From: Solwaraspora sp. WMMD1047
Lineage (GTDB): Bacteria; Actinomycetota; Actinomycetes; Mycobacteriales; Micromonosporaceae
Assembly: GCF_029626155.1 (NCBI RefSeq)
Contig: NZ_JARUBL010000001.1
Span: forward strand, 7,818,816-7,882,815
DNA: 64,000 bases
Direction: 5' to 3'
The position numbers and the translations under genes are program-made. The notes beneath the pieces were generated by a model. The model ran no database searches. It saw only the letters and a list, made by a program, of their open reading frames with translations, and was not told where the DNA came from. Below are positions 8,298 through 15,731 of this stretch, piece by piece (position 1 is the first letter of the stretch; each line of letters starts with the position of its first letter).

Positions 8298-8632
8298 TCA
8301 CCGTCACCGATGACACCTTCGCCGAGCAGGTGCTGGCCAGCGACCGGCCGGTGGTGGTCGATTTCTGGGCCGACTGGTGCCCGCCCTGCAAGGCGATCTC
8401 GAAGAGCGTCGCCGAGCTGGCCGAGGAGTTCGGCGACCAGATGACGGTGGCCGCCCTCGACACCGACCAGAACCCGGTCGCCACCCGGACCTACGGGGTG
8501 TTGTCCCTGCCGACGTTGCTGGTGTTCCGCGGCGGCGAGGTGGTCGGCTCGATCGTCGGCGCCCGGCCGAAGAGCCACCTGCGGCAGGCCCTGGCCGCGA
8601 AGGCCGGCCTCTCCGACGACTTCCACGCCTGA
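8276..8632 (+). CDS. trxA: Thioredoxin
   Basis: 118 residues, full-length thioredoxin fold. The active site is WCPPC (residues 34-38) rather than the classical WCGPC, inside VVDFWADWCPPCKAI; the cis-Pro loop LSLPTLLVF is intact. No signal peptide, so a cytosolic disulfide reductase. The start ATG lies inside the end of merR (22-base overlap) with GGGAGGAAAC just before it. The WCPPC motif is seen in some actinobacterial thioredoxins and should shift redox potential; this is inference. Coupling to a Cys-containing MerR suggests redox-inducible expression. Confidence 0.93.
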   Translation: MSATTSLITVTDDTFAEQVLASDRPVVVDFWADWCPPCKAISKSVAELAEEFGDQMTVAALDTDQNPVATRTYGVLSLPTLLVFRGGEVVGSIVGARPKSHLRQALAAKAGLSDDFHA

Positions 8633-8638
8633 CTCTCG

Positions 8639-9127
8639 ATGGCCGAACTTGACCGGCTCGGGTCCGGGCACGCCGAGGCGCTGCTCCGCTTCGAGCTGGA
8701 GAACCGGGCGTACTTCGCCCGGTCGGTGCCGGATCGGGGCGACGACTACTTCACCCCCGCCGGGTTCGCCGCCCGGCACGCGGAACTGCTCGCGGAGCAG
8801 GAGGCCGGGCTGCACCATTTTCATGTGCTTGTCGATGACGAAGGTGCGGTGCTCGGCCGGTTCAACCTGATTGACGTCGCCGACGGTGGTGCCGAGTTGG
8901 GGTTCCGGGTGGCCGAGCGGGTGGCCGGGCGCGGCGTCGCGACCGACGGCGTCCGCCGCGTCTGCGAGCTGGCCCGGCATGGGTACGGGCTCCGCCGGCT
9001 GGAAGCGTCGGCCACGCTCGACAACGCCGGCTCCCTCGCGGTGCTGCGGCGGACCGGGTTCACGCCGGTCGGCGAGGTGCTGTTGGCCGGGCACCCCGGC
9101 ATGCGCCACGTCCGTGAGCTGACGTGA
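8639..9127 (+). CDS. GNAT family N-acetyltransferase (RimJ/RimL-like)
   Basis: 162 residues. FHVLVDDEGAVLGRFNLID, LGFRVAERVAGRGVATDGVRR (acetyl-CoA pyrophosphate loop, R-x-x-G-x-G/A type) and LEASATLDNAGSLAVLRRTGF match RimJ/RimL-type GNAT enzymes that acetylate protein N-termini or small amines. The start is 7 bases after trxA, so it probably belongs to the same transcript; its stop overlaps the GTG of the next gene (GTGA). Substrate unknown. Confidence 0.85.
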   Translation: MAELDRLGSGHAEALLRFELENRAYFARSVPDRGDDYFTPAGFAARHAELLAEQEAGLHHFHVLVDDEGAVLGRFNLIDVADGGAELGFRVAERVAGRGVATDGVRRVCELARHGYGLRRLEASATLDNAGSLAVLRRTGFTPVGEVLLAGHPGMRHVRELT

Positions 9128-9744
9128 CGGAGCTGCGGAGCGTCTACTGGATCGGCGGCGGCAGCGGCGCCGGCAAGTCGACGATCGCCCGCCGGCTGGC
9201 GGCCCGGCACGGTCTGCGGCTCTACGACACCGACGGCGTGATGTCCGACCACGGCCGCCGGAGCACGCCCGAGACCTGCCCGTACCTGGCCGAGTTCATC
9301 GCGATGGACATGGACGAGCGGTGGTTGAACCGGTCTCCGGAAACGATGCTGGAGACGTTCCACTGGTACCGGGGTGAGGGTTTCGACCTGATCGTGGAGG
9401 ACCTGCTCGGGCTGCCACCTGGGCCGGGGGTGGTCGTCGAGGGCTTCCGGCTGTTGCCGCACCTGGTTGAGCCGCTGCTGGTCGAGCGGCGTCGAGCGGC
9501 CTGGCTGCTGCCGACGCCCGAGTTCCGGCGGTTCGCGCTGGAGAGCCGGGGTTCGACCTGGCAGATCGCCGGGCGGACCAGCGACCCGGAGCGGGCCCTG
9601 CGCAACCTGCTCGACCGCGACCGGATGTTCACCGACCGCCTCGCCTTGGAGGCGGCAAGCCTCGGGCTACCGGTCATCGAGGTCGACGGCACCATGACCG
9701 AGAACGACGTGGCCGAGCGCGTGACGACGGCGTTCGGCCTTTGA
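9124..9744 (+). CDS. P-loop kinase-like NTPase (AAA_33/AAA_18 type)
   Basis: 206 residues. Walker A GGGSGAGKST at about residues 11-20 follows SVYWI; LYDTDGVM is a kinase-like acidic motif; VVVEGFRLLP acts as Walker B. A C-terminal segment (PERALRNLLDRDRMF) resembles the arginine-rich lid of small nucleoside/shikimate-type kinases. GTG start overlapping the GNAT stop indicates coupled translation. Likely phosphorylates a small molecule; the substrate cannot be told from sequence. Confidence 0.75.
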   Translation: MTELRSVYWIGGGSGAGKSTIARRLAARHGLRLYDTDGVMSDHGRRSTPETCPYLAEFIAMDMDERWLNRSPETMLETFHWYRGEGFDLIVEDLLGLPPGPGVVVEGFRLLPHLVEPLLVERRRAAWLLPTPEFRRFALESRGSTWQIAGRTSDPERALRNLLDRDRMFTDRLALEAASLGLPVIEVDGTMTENDVAERVTTAFGL

Positions 9745-9750
9745 GCCGGC

Positions 9751-10071
9751 TCAGACGATGTGGATCTCGCGTTTGGTGCCGTCGGGCAGGACCACGGTCA
9801 GGTGGCCGTCAGGCGCGATGGCGTGGAGGATGGCGGCGACCTGTAGTGCGCGGTTCACGCTGTCGGTCTTGCTGAGTCCTTGACCGCTCGCGAGCGCTGC
9901 CAGCGCCCGATCGGCCGGGCCGGTGAGGTTGACGGTTATCCGGACCAGAGGCGGGCGCGGCGTCTGCTCGGCGGCTGGGTCCGATTTCGGCCCGGTCGAT
10001 CCCGGTCCGGATCGAAGAAGGCGGTAGACCGATTGCGGCGCCTGATTGGGGCGGCGAGGTTCGATCGTCAT
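9751..10071 (-). CDS. Small ribbon-helix-helix-like protein
   Basis: 106 residues. VRITVNLTGPADRALAALAS followed by GLSKTDSVNRALQVAAIL has the strand-helix-helix layout of CopG/MetJ-Arc DNA-binding proteins; the remaining C-terminus (HLTVVLPDGTKREIHIV) is a short beta hairpin. The ATG overlaps the stop of the upstream small gene (ATGA), so the two are coupled. Base composition is lower in GC than the flanking genes. It may be an antitoxin-like or regulator component of an accessory element; no toxin is recognised nearby. Confidence 0.6.
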   Translation of the reverse strand: MTIEPRRPNQAPQSVYRLLRSGPGSTGPKSDPAAEQTPRPPLVRITVNLTGPADRALAALASGQGLSKTDSVNRALQVAAILHAIAPDGHLTVVLPDGTKREIHIV

Positions 10072-10370
10072 TGCTCTGTGCCGGGTCCAGCGGGAGAACC
10101 AGTCTGACTCTGATCGCACGGATCGGCATGTCCGTAGACAAGGGGACACCGGACGTCGGGACGCCCGATCTTCCTGTTGCAGAGGACTCGGTGATGTTCC
10201 TGCTGGTCGCCTCCGCACGTGACAGTGGTCTCGCCCTGATCGATGTCGGGGACGAAAGCGAGGACATCGACGAGCCTCGCCGCGATTTCGAAGGCGGCTC
10301 CTAGGGTGGTGGCTCTGATAGGGATGTGGACTACGTATGGATTCCGTTCGCAACGCTCGGCATCCGGCAT
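10068..10370 (-). CDS. Small Cys/His-rich hypothetical protein
   Basis: 100 residues, not recognised. The C-terminal half carries a spaced set of potential metal ligands: VTCGGDQQEHH, RVLCNRK, VRCPLVYGHADPCDQ. The CPLVYGHADPC segment resembles the C-x-L-x-x-GHxGPH/C motif common in small actinobacterial mobile-element proteins. GAGGGG stands about 9 bases before the ATG. Codon bias is weaker than in neighbours (lower GC), consistent with acquired DNA. Translationally coupled to the ribbon-helix-helix gene. Confidence 0.5.
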   Translation of the reverse strand: MPDAERCERNPYVVHIPIRATTLGAAFEIAARLVDVLAFVPDIDQGETTVTCGGDQQEHHRVLCNRKIGRPDVRCPLVYGHADPCDQSQTGSPAGPGTEQ

Positions 10371-10528
10371 CTACACGATCCCCTCATCCTGTCTGCGTTC
10401 CGAGGCGGTCGACCGGGGCCGGGATGCGGGGTGTGATGGGCGGTTGGTAAGGCCCCCGCATCCCGGCCGGTCAGTGTCGGGTCACTCGGTCACGAGTTCA
10501 TCGAACCCCGCTGGGGCTGGGCGGGACA

Positions 10529-10548
10529 GGTGTCACGACAGGGACACC
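10529..10548. promoter_or_regulatory. Dyad GGTGTC-N8-GACACC upstream of the XRE/TPR gene
   Basis: GGTGTC (10529-10534) and GACACC (10543-10548) form a perfect 6-bp inverted repeat about 50 bases before the XRE start. It is embedded in further repeats of GGGACA (near 10523 and 10541) and TGTCCC (near 10564). A plausible autoregulatory site for the XRE protein; the intergenic stretch around it (10371-10599) holds no other gene. Confidence 0.35.
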
Positions 10549-10599
10549 ATGCGTCACCGGGGTCTGTCCCCGTCGTGATCGGAGCGGGACAATGGGGCC

Positions 10600-11883
10600 A
10601 TGATCCCATCGAGCCAGCTCGCCGATGAGCGACCATCCTGGGCCCGGCGGATGCGCGCCGAGCGCGCGAGTCGAGGTTGGTCCCAGGCGGACGCGGTGGC
10701 AGCCCTGCGAGCGCGGGCCAGGGACCGAAGCCTGCCTGGACCGGAGAGCGTGCTGCGCAACTGGAAGCGCTGGGAGTCCGGTGAGGTCGAGCCGGACGAC
10801 TTCTACAAGCCGCTGATCGCAGCCGTCTTCGGCATCGCCACCGGCACTCTCTTCCCCCGACGCTCGACACCCGGACAGGACGCCGAACTCATCTCCCGAG
10901 TCGGAATGGACACCCTGGAGATCCTGGCTCGGCTCCGCGCATCCGACGCGTCAACCGGCACCATCGAGGCACTGGAGATCACCGCCGACAGATTGGCCTG
11001 CGCGTACTCCCATGAGCCACCTGAGCTGCTGCTGGCCGAGGGACGCGAATGGCTGCGCCGCATCAGCGCCCTACGCGATGGTCGCCTAACGCTGACCCAG
11101 CATCGGGAGATCCTGCGGTTGGCAGGCCGAGTCGCCCTACTCGTGGGTTGCGTGGAGTACGACATCGAGGACCGCCGGGCGGCAGAGGCCACCCGTCTCG
11201 CCGCACTGTCGCTCGGGAAGGAGTCCGGTGACTCCGACACAGTCGGCTGGGCCCACGAGATGCGAACCTGGTACGCCCTGACCCAGGGCCAGTTCCGGGC
11301 GGCGCTCAGCGCCGCCGACGCCGGCCTGGCGGCGGTCGGAGCCAGCCACAGTGTCGCCGTCCAGCTCGCCGCCCACCAGGCCAAAGCATGGGCCCGAATC
11401 GGTGATCGGCGGCAGGTCGAGGTCATGCTGGACCGGGGACGAGCCACGCTCGAAGCTCTCCCATATCCCGACAGCCTCGACAACCATTTCGTGATTGATC
11501 CCTCGAAGTGGGACTTCTACACCATGGATTGCTACCGACATGTTGGCGAAGACCGGCTCGCCGACATGTACGCCGATGAAGTCATCCGCTCCTCGACCAC
11601 CCCGGACGGAACGGTGATGAAACCGATGCGCGTCGCCGAAGCACACATCACCAAGGGCGTGGTGGCTGCCCGACTCAATGATCTTGAACAGGCACTTTCG
11701 GAAGGCAGGAGCGCACTTGGGTCCTCGCGACGGTCGATCCCGTCACTGCTGCTGCACACCAGGGAGCTCGTAGACGTCCTTCAGGACCGGTTCCCTGACG
11801 AGCCCGCCGTCGACGCGTACTGCACGGAAGTCCAGAGCCTGCGTCGTCACCAGACCAAGGCGAGTTCGGGTTGGAGCGGGTGA
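10600..11883 (+). CDS. XRE-type HTH regulator with TPR-like C-terminal domain
   Basis: 427 residues. An N-terminal helix-turn-helix (RRMRAERASRGWSQADAVAAL, LRNWKRWESGEVEPDDFY) is followed by about 320 residues of helical repeats resembling the TPR-type sensor of large actinobacterial XRE regulators. The gene is near-leaderless: the segment just before the ATG has only GGAGCGG. The end is unusual: the last four codons and the stop (11872-11883) are made from the 3' end of the adjacent tRNA-Gly gene on the other strand, as happens when an integrated element recombined at the tRNA. Ligand and targets unknown. Confidence 0.85.
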   Translation: MIPSSQLADERPSWARRMRAERASRGWSQADAVAALRARARDRSLPGPESVLRNWKRWESGEVEPDDFYKPLIAAVFGIATGTLFPRRSTPGQDAELISRVGMDTLEILARLRASDASTGTIEALEITADRLACAYSHEPPELLLAEGREWLRRISALRDGRLTLTQHREILRLAGRVALLVGCVEYDIEDRRAAEATRLAALSLGKESGDSDTVGWAHEMRTWYALTQGQFRAALSAADAGLAAVGASHSVAVQLAAHQAKAWARIGDRRQVEVMLDRGRATLEALPYPDSLDNHFVIDPSKWDFYTMDCYRHVGEDRLADMYADEVIRSSTTPDGTVMKPMRVAEAHITKGVVAARLNDLEQALSEGRSALGSSRRSIPSLLLHTRELVDVLQDRFPDEPAVDAYCTEVQSLRRHQTKASSGWSG

Positions 11884-11945
11884 CGGGAATCGAACCCGCA
11901 CTGTCAGCTTGGGAAGCTGATGTTCTGCCATTGAACTACACCCGC
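11872..11945 (-). tRNA. tRNA-Gly (anticodon CCC)
   Basis: Read on the minus strand the gene runs from GCGGGTG to the pairing CACCCGC, discriminator T and an encoded CCA (11872-11874). Anticodon stem TCAGC/GCTGA encloses the loop TTCCCAA, giving CCC. The T-arm GCGGG-TTCGATT-CCCGT is canonical. The 3' end overlaps the end of the opposing XRE coding frame. Confidence 0.95.
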
Positions 11946-12164
11946 GAGCGGACCCCACTGTACCTGGTCGGCCCGCCGCGCGCACCAAGGTACCCACCCC
12001 GCCCAGGTCGGCCCAGTTCAGGGCCACTGTCAGCACATCGACCAAATACTGCCCCAGGGGCCACTATGGCAAGGGCCGTCCCGAACGGTAGCGTGCGCCA
12101 CACCTGTAACGCGGCGCGGTCACCCCCGACTGCGCCGCCCTCCATCGGGGCCAAGAGGTGAGGC

Positions 12165-13154
12165 ATGGGGTTGCACCGCACTCGATGGATGCTGCGCGCT
12201 GCCGGCGTGGCGTCCACTTCTCTCGTACTCCTGCTCGGGTCGACCGCCGTGGCGACGGTGCCGGCGGCTGCCAGCGGCGCCGGCGCGTCCGCAGACGTCT
12301 GCGCCGAGCCGGCGGACACGCACGCGAACGCGAAGATCCGGCCGTCGTCGCCCGACGCGGAGCACGAGCACGAGCACGACCCGAACGACGTGACCGAGGC
12401 CGAGGCCGCCGCCCGCACCCGCGAGCTTGACCGGGCGTACGCGGCCCGGGTCGGAGTGGCGCCGTACGAGGTGCCCCGCAAGCCGCGGGTCACCATCCCG
12501 GTCGTGGTCCACGTGATCCAGGCGAACACCACCCGGGCCGGGGGGAACATCCCCGATTCGATGATCCAGTCGCAGATCACCGTGCTCAACGAGGCGTTCG
12601 CCGGAAGTCGCGGGCCGGCCGCGTTCAAGTTCGTGCTCAAGCAGATCAACCGGGTGGTCAACCCGTCCTGGTACCCGATCGTGGCGGAGAGCACCGTCGA
12701 GGCGCAGATGAAGGCGCAGTTGCGGGTCGGCGGCAAGGAGACCCTCAACATCTACCTGGGTGACCTGACCGACGACCTGCTCGGCTGGGCGACCTTCCCG
12801 CAGACCACGCTCACCTCGTACGACGGGGTGGTGGTGCTCAGTGAGTCGCTGCCCGGCGGCACGGCGGCGCCGTACAACCTGGGCGACACCGGCACCCATG
12901 AGGTGGGCCACTGGCTGAGCCTCTACCACACGTTCGAGGGTGGCTGCTCCGGCCAGGGCGACCTGGTGGCGGACACCCCGGCGGAGCGGGAGCCGGCGTT
13001 CGGCTGCCCGACCGGCCGGGACACCTGCGCCTCGGCCGGGGTGGACCCGATTCACAACTTCATGGACTACACCGAGGACGCCTGCATGGACCACTTCACC
13101 CCCGGCCAGATGAGCCGGATGGTCAAGGCCTGGCAAGCATTCCGGGCACCCTGA
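12165..13154 (+). CDS. Secreted zinc metalloprotease, pappalysin (M43) type, copy 1
   Basis: 329 residues. Signal peptide about 1-37 (RWMLRAAGVASTSLVLLLGSTAVATVPAAA). A His/Glu cluster EHEHEHD lies in the propeptide (about residues 65-72). The catalytic zinc motif is HEVGHWLSLYH (extended HEXXHxxGxxH), and NFMDYTEDACM supplies the Met-turn. Four or more Cys (GGCSG, FGCP, DTCAS, DACM) suggest disulfides. MEROPS M43-like enzymes are extracellular endopeptidases. It lies directly upstream of a close paralogue in the same orientation; GAGGTGAGG precedes the ATG. Confidence 0.93.
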   Translation: MGLHRTRWMLRAAGVASTSLVLLLGSTAVATVPAAASGAGASADVCAEPADTHANAKIRPSSPDAEHEHEHDPNDVTEAEAAARTRELDRAYAARVGVAPYEVPRKPRVTIPVVVHVIQANTTRAGGNIPDSMIQSQITVLNEAFAGSRGPAAFKFVLKQINRVVNPSWYPIVAESTVEAQMKAQLRVGGKETLNIYLGDLTDDLLGWATFPQTTLTSYDGVVVLSESLPGGTAAPYNLGDTGTHEVGHWLSLYHTFEGGCSGQGDLVADTPAEREPAFGCPTGRDTCASAGVDPIHNFMDYTEDACMDHFTPGQMSRMVKAWQAFRAP

Positions 13155-13355
13155 CCGACCAGCGGCGCCGGGGCCGGTCGTGACCTTTCCACAGGTTGCG
13201 GGCGGCCCCGACGCATGTCACGCGACGTCATCCAGGTTTACCGGGGTGTAACACATGTCCATTCTCAAATGTATCGATCAGATGTAACGTTCCCTCCACG
13301 TCAATGGACGCGGTGCGACACACCCCGGTCGTGCCGCTGGAGGGAAGAGGTACCC

Positions 13356-14339
13356 ATGGGGCTGCGTCGCACCACGCTGGCCTGGCGGATCGCCGGTGTC
13401 ACGTCCACAACTCTCGTCCTCTTGCTCAGCACCGGCGCCGCGCCCGCGTCGGCGCACGCCCATGAACACGACCTGGCGCAGGAGTGCGCCGAGCCGGCCG
13501 AGGCGCACGCCCACGCCAAGGCCCGCCCCGGCGCCGCCGCCGGGCACGACCCGAACGAGCTGACCGCCGCCCAGATCGCCGCCCGCGAGGCCGACCTCAC
13601 CGCCGCGTTGGCGCGCCGGGCGCAGCGGAACGCGGGGGCCGCCGCCGGCCCCAGCGTGCTGGCCACGGTCACCATCCCGACCGTCGTGCACGTGATCCGG
13701 CGGGACACCACCCGGGCCGGCGGGAACATCCCCGACTCGATGATCCAGTCGCAGATCAACGTGCTGAACCAGTCGTTCGCCGGCTCGACCGGCGGGGCGG
13801 TCACAGCGTTCGCCTTCCAGCTGCAGAGCATCAACCGGGTCACCAACACGTCGTGGTACCCGATCGTGAGCGGGTCGGCCGCCGAGCGGTCCATGAAGAG
13901 CTCGCTGCGGGTCGGCGGCAAGAACACCCTGAACATCTACCTCGGACAGCTCAGCGGCGGGCTGCTCGGCTGGGCGACCTTCCCGCAGAGCACGCTGAGC
14001 AGCTACGACGGCGTGGTGGTCTTGAGCGAGTCGCTGCCCGGCGGCACCGCCACCAACTACAACCAGGGCGACACCGGCACCCACGAGGTGGGGCACTGGC
14101 TGAACCTCTACCACACCTTCCAGGGTGGCTGCTCCGGCTCGGGTGACCAGGTCTCGGACACCCCGGCCGAGGCGTCGCCGGCGTACCAGTGCCCGGTCGG
14201 GCGGAACACCTGCAGCTCGGCGGGGGTCGACCCGATCCGCAACTTCATGGACTACACGTACGACTCCTGCATGTACCAGTTCACGGCCGGACAGGCGACC
14301 CGCATGATCAACGCCTGGAACGCCTACCGGGCGCCGTAA
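13356..14339 (+). CDS. Secreted zinc metalloprotease, pappalysin (M43) type, copy 2
   Basis: 327 residues, ATG preceded by GGAGGGAAGAGG. Signal peptide ending around TGAAPASA, a His-rich SAHAHEHD at the mature N-terminus, then VTIPTVVHVI, the zinc motif HEVGHWLNLYH and Met-turn NFMDYTYDSCM. Very close to copy 1 over its catalytic part (both share GGNIPDSMIQSQI, WATFPQ and YDGVVVLSESLPGG), so the pair is a tandem duplication with diverged propeptides. The 200-bp gap before it contains its own leader, so it may be expressed independently. Confidence 0.93.
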   Translation: MGLRRTTLAWRIAGVTSTTLVLLLSTGAAPASAHAHEHDLAQECAEPAEAHAHAKARPGAAAGHDPNELTAAQIAAREADLTAALARRAQRNAGAAAGPSVLATVTIPTVVHVIRRDTTRAGGNIPDSMIQSQINVLNQSFAGSTGGAVTAFAFQLQSINRVTNTSWYPIVSGSAAERSMKSSLRVGGKNTLNIYLGQLSGGLLGWATFPQSTLSSYDGVVVLSESLPGGTATNYNQGDTGTHEVGHWLNLYHTFQGGCSGSGDQVSDTPAEASPAYQCPVGRNTCSSAGVDPIRNFMDYTYDSCMYQFTAGQATRMINAWNAYRAP

Positions 14340-14366
14340 CGATCCCCGGTAGGCCCGCCGCCGTGT

Positions 14367-14410
14367 CGCCGGTGCCGGCCCGGTCCCGATTCATGGGGCC
14401 GGCACCGGCG
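14367..14410. terminator. Bidirectional hairpin terminator between convergent genes
   Basis: Perfect 15-bp inverted repeat CGCCGGTGCCGGCCC (14367-14381) / GGGCCGGCACCGGCG (14396-14410) with a 14-base loop, placed at the junction of the second metalloprotease and the convergent PNPOx-like gene; the right arm lies inside the last codons of the latter. No T-run, as is common in actinobacteria. Confidence 0.7.
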
Positions 14411-15035
14411 ACTCCGGCGGCGCCGCATGCCGCCCCCGCGAACGGCGACTGCGCCGGGCCGCGGCCGAGCCGGCCACGACCTGTTCGGTCAGCACCGCCG
14501 CCTGGGTGCGGGTGGGGCCGGACTGGGCGGGGCTGGACCCGGCCGCAGGGGTGGCTCCGGCGGCCGGGTCCAGCCAGACCTGGACGGCGGGACGGTCGCC
14601 CCGCGCGTCGGCAAACGGTGTCGCTCCGGTGCGGCCGTGCCGGGCCACCATCGCCACGTCGACCGTGAACTCGAACAGGCGCCAGTCAACCTCGGGTGCG
14701 GCGCGCAGGTCGCCGGCGAGCCGGTCCACCCGGGCCGGGTCGGTGACCGGCCGGGCCCGGCCCGCCACGTACGCCTCGTCGTCGCTCTCCTCCGGTGGGA
14801 ACGAGTGCAGCGCGTACCGGCCGTCGCGTTCGAGGTCGCGGCGCTTCGGCGAGTCCACCACGAAGCAGAACAGCCCCTCGTCGGTGATGACCGGGGAAAC
14901 CGGGTGCACCCGGGGACCGCCGTCGGCGCGGACGGTCGCCAGGTAGCCGAGACCCGGGCCGTACTGCTGCATGAGGAGACGGATCGAGTCGGCGAGCCGC
15001 GGCTCGTCGGAGGCGAATTCGGACCAGGATGCCAT
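14391..15035 (-). CDS. Pyridoxamine 5'-phosphate oxidase-like flavin-binding protein
   Basis: 214 residues. The split-barrel PNPOx-like core is seen in LGYLATVRADGGPRVHPVSPVI, GLFCFVVDSPKRRDLERDGRYALHSF and the dimer strand DEAYVAGRARPV. Members bind FMN, F420 or haem and act as oxidoreductases or detoxifiers. The C-terminal 40 residues are Arg/Ser/Ala-rich and low complexity. Start ATG at 15035; the region upstream contains AACATACGTTCG, an AT-rich dyad-like stretch. Cofactor cannot be assigned from sequence alone. Confidence 0.82.
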   Translation of the reverse strand: MASWSEFASDEPRLADSIRLLMQQYGPGLGYLATVRADGGPRVHPVSPVITDEGLFCFVVDSPKRRDLERDGRYALHSFPPEESDDEAYVAGRARPVTDPARVDRLAGDLRAAPEVDWRLFEFTVDVAMVARHGRTGATPFADARGDRPAVQVWLDPAAGATPAAGSSPAQSGPTRTQAAVLTEQVVAGSAAARRSRRSRGRHAAPPESPVPAP

Positions 15036-15118
15036 GCGGTGATTCTATCGAACATACGTTCGATTCGCGACCCCGGCCCTGACCAGGCCGGACCGTGACC
15101 GCTCGGTATGGTGGCACG

Positions 15119-15700
15119 ATGCTGCTCTCCGACCGCGACCTCGCAGACGAGATCAAGGCCGGCACGCTGGCACTCGACCCGTTCGAACCCGAACTGGTGC
15201 AGCCGTCGAGCATCGACGTCCGGCTGGACCGGCTGTTCCGGGTCTTCAACAACCACCTCTACACGCACATCGACCCGGCCGTGCAGCAGGACGACCTGAC
15301 CTCGGTGGTCGAGGTACCCGACGGCGAACCCTTCGTGCTGCACCCGGGCGAGTTCGTGCTCGCCTCCACGCTTGAAGTGATCTCGCTGGGCGATCAGCTC
15401 GCCGGCCGGCTGGAGGGGAAGTCGAGCCTCGGCCGGCTCGGCCTGCTCACCCACTCGACCGCCGGCTTCATCGACCCGGGCTTCTCCGGCCACGTCACGC
15501 TGGAGCTGTCAAACGTGGCGAATCTGCCGATCACGCTCTGGCCGGGCATGAAGATCGGCCAGCTCTGCATCTTCCGGCTCGCCTCACCGGCCGAGCACCC
15601 GTACGGCTCGGCCATCTACGGGTCGCGCTACCAGGGCCAGCGGGGGCCGACGCCGAGCCGCGCCTGGCGCAACTGGCGGGTCTGGCCGACCACCCGCTGA
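15119..15700 (+). CDS. dcd: dCTP deaminase (bifunctional dCTP deaminase/dUTPase type)
   Basis: 193 residues, the usual length for Dcd. [47 protein letters not shown] with the catalytic Glu-Lys-Ser-Ser, [21 protein letters not shown] and the C-terminal [13 protein letters not shown] are all classical. It converts dCTP to dUTP (and, in actinobacterial bifunctional forms such as M. tuberculosis, directly to dUMP), supplying dTMP synthesis. The ATG lacks an obvious Shine-Dalgarno site; GGTATGGTGGCACG just upstream suggests a short or absent leader. Confidence 0.96.
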   Translation: MLLSDRDLADEIKAGTLALDPFEPELVQPSSIDVRLDRLFRVFNNHLYTHIDPAVQQDDLTSVVEVPDGEPFVLHPGEFVLASTLEVISLGDQLAGRLEGKSSLGRLGLLTHSTAGFIDPGFSGHVTLELSNVANLPITLWPGMKIGQLCIFRLASPAEHPYGSAIYGSRYQGQRGPTPSRAWRNWRVWPTTR

Positions 15701-15731
15701 CGCGTGGTGGCCGGCCAGCATCCGCGAGACG

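Noticed and set aside
10494-10515. Second copy of the tRNA-Gly 3' end as an att site (ATCGAACCCCGC)
   Set aside because: Only about 10 bases match and they lie inside the block rather than at its far edge; too short to support integration boundaries.
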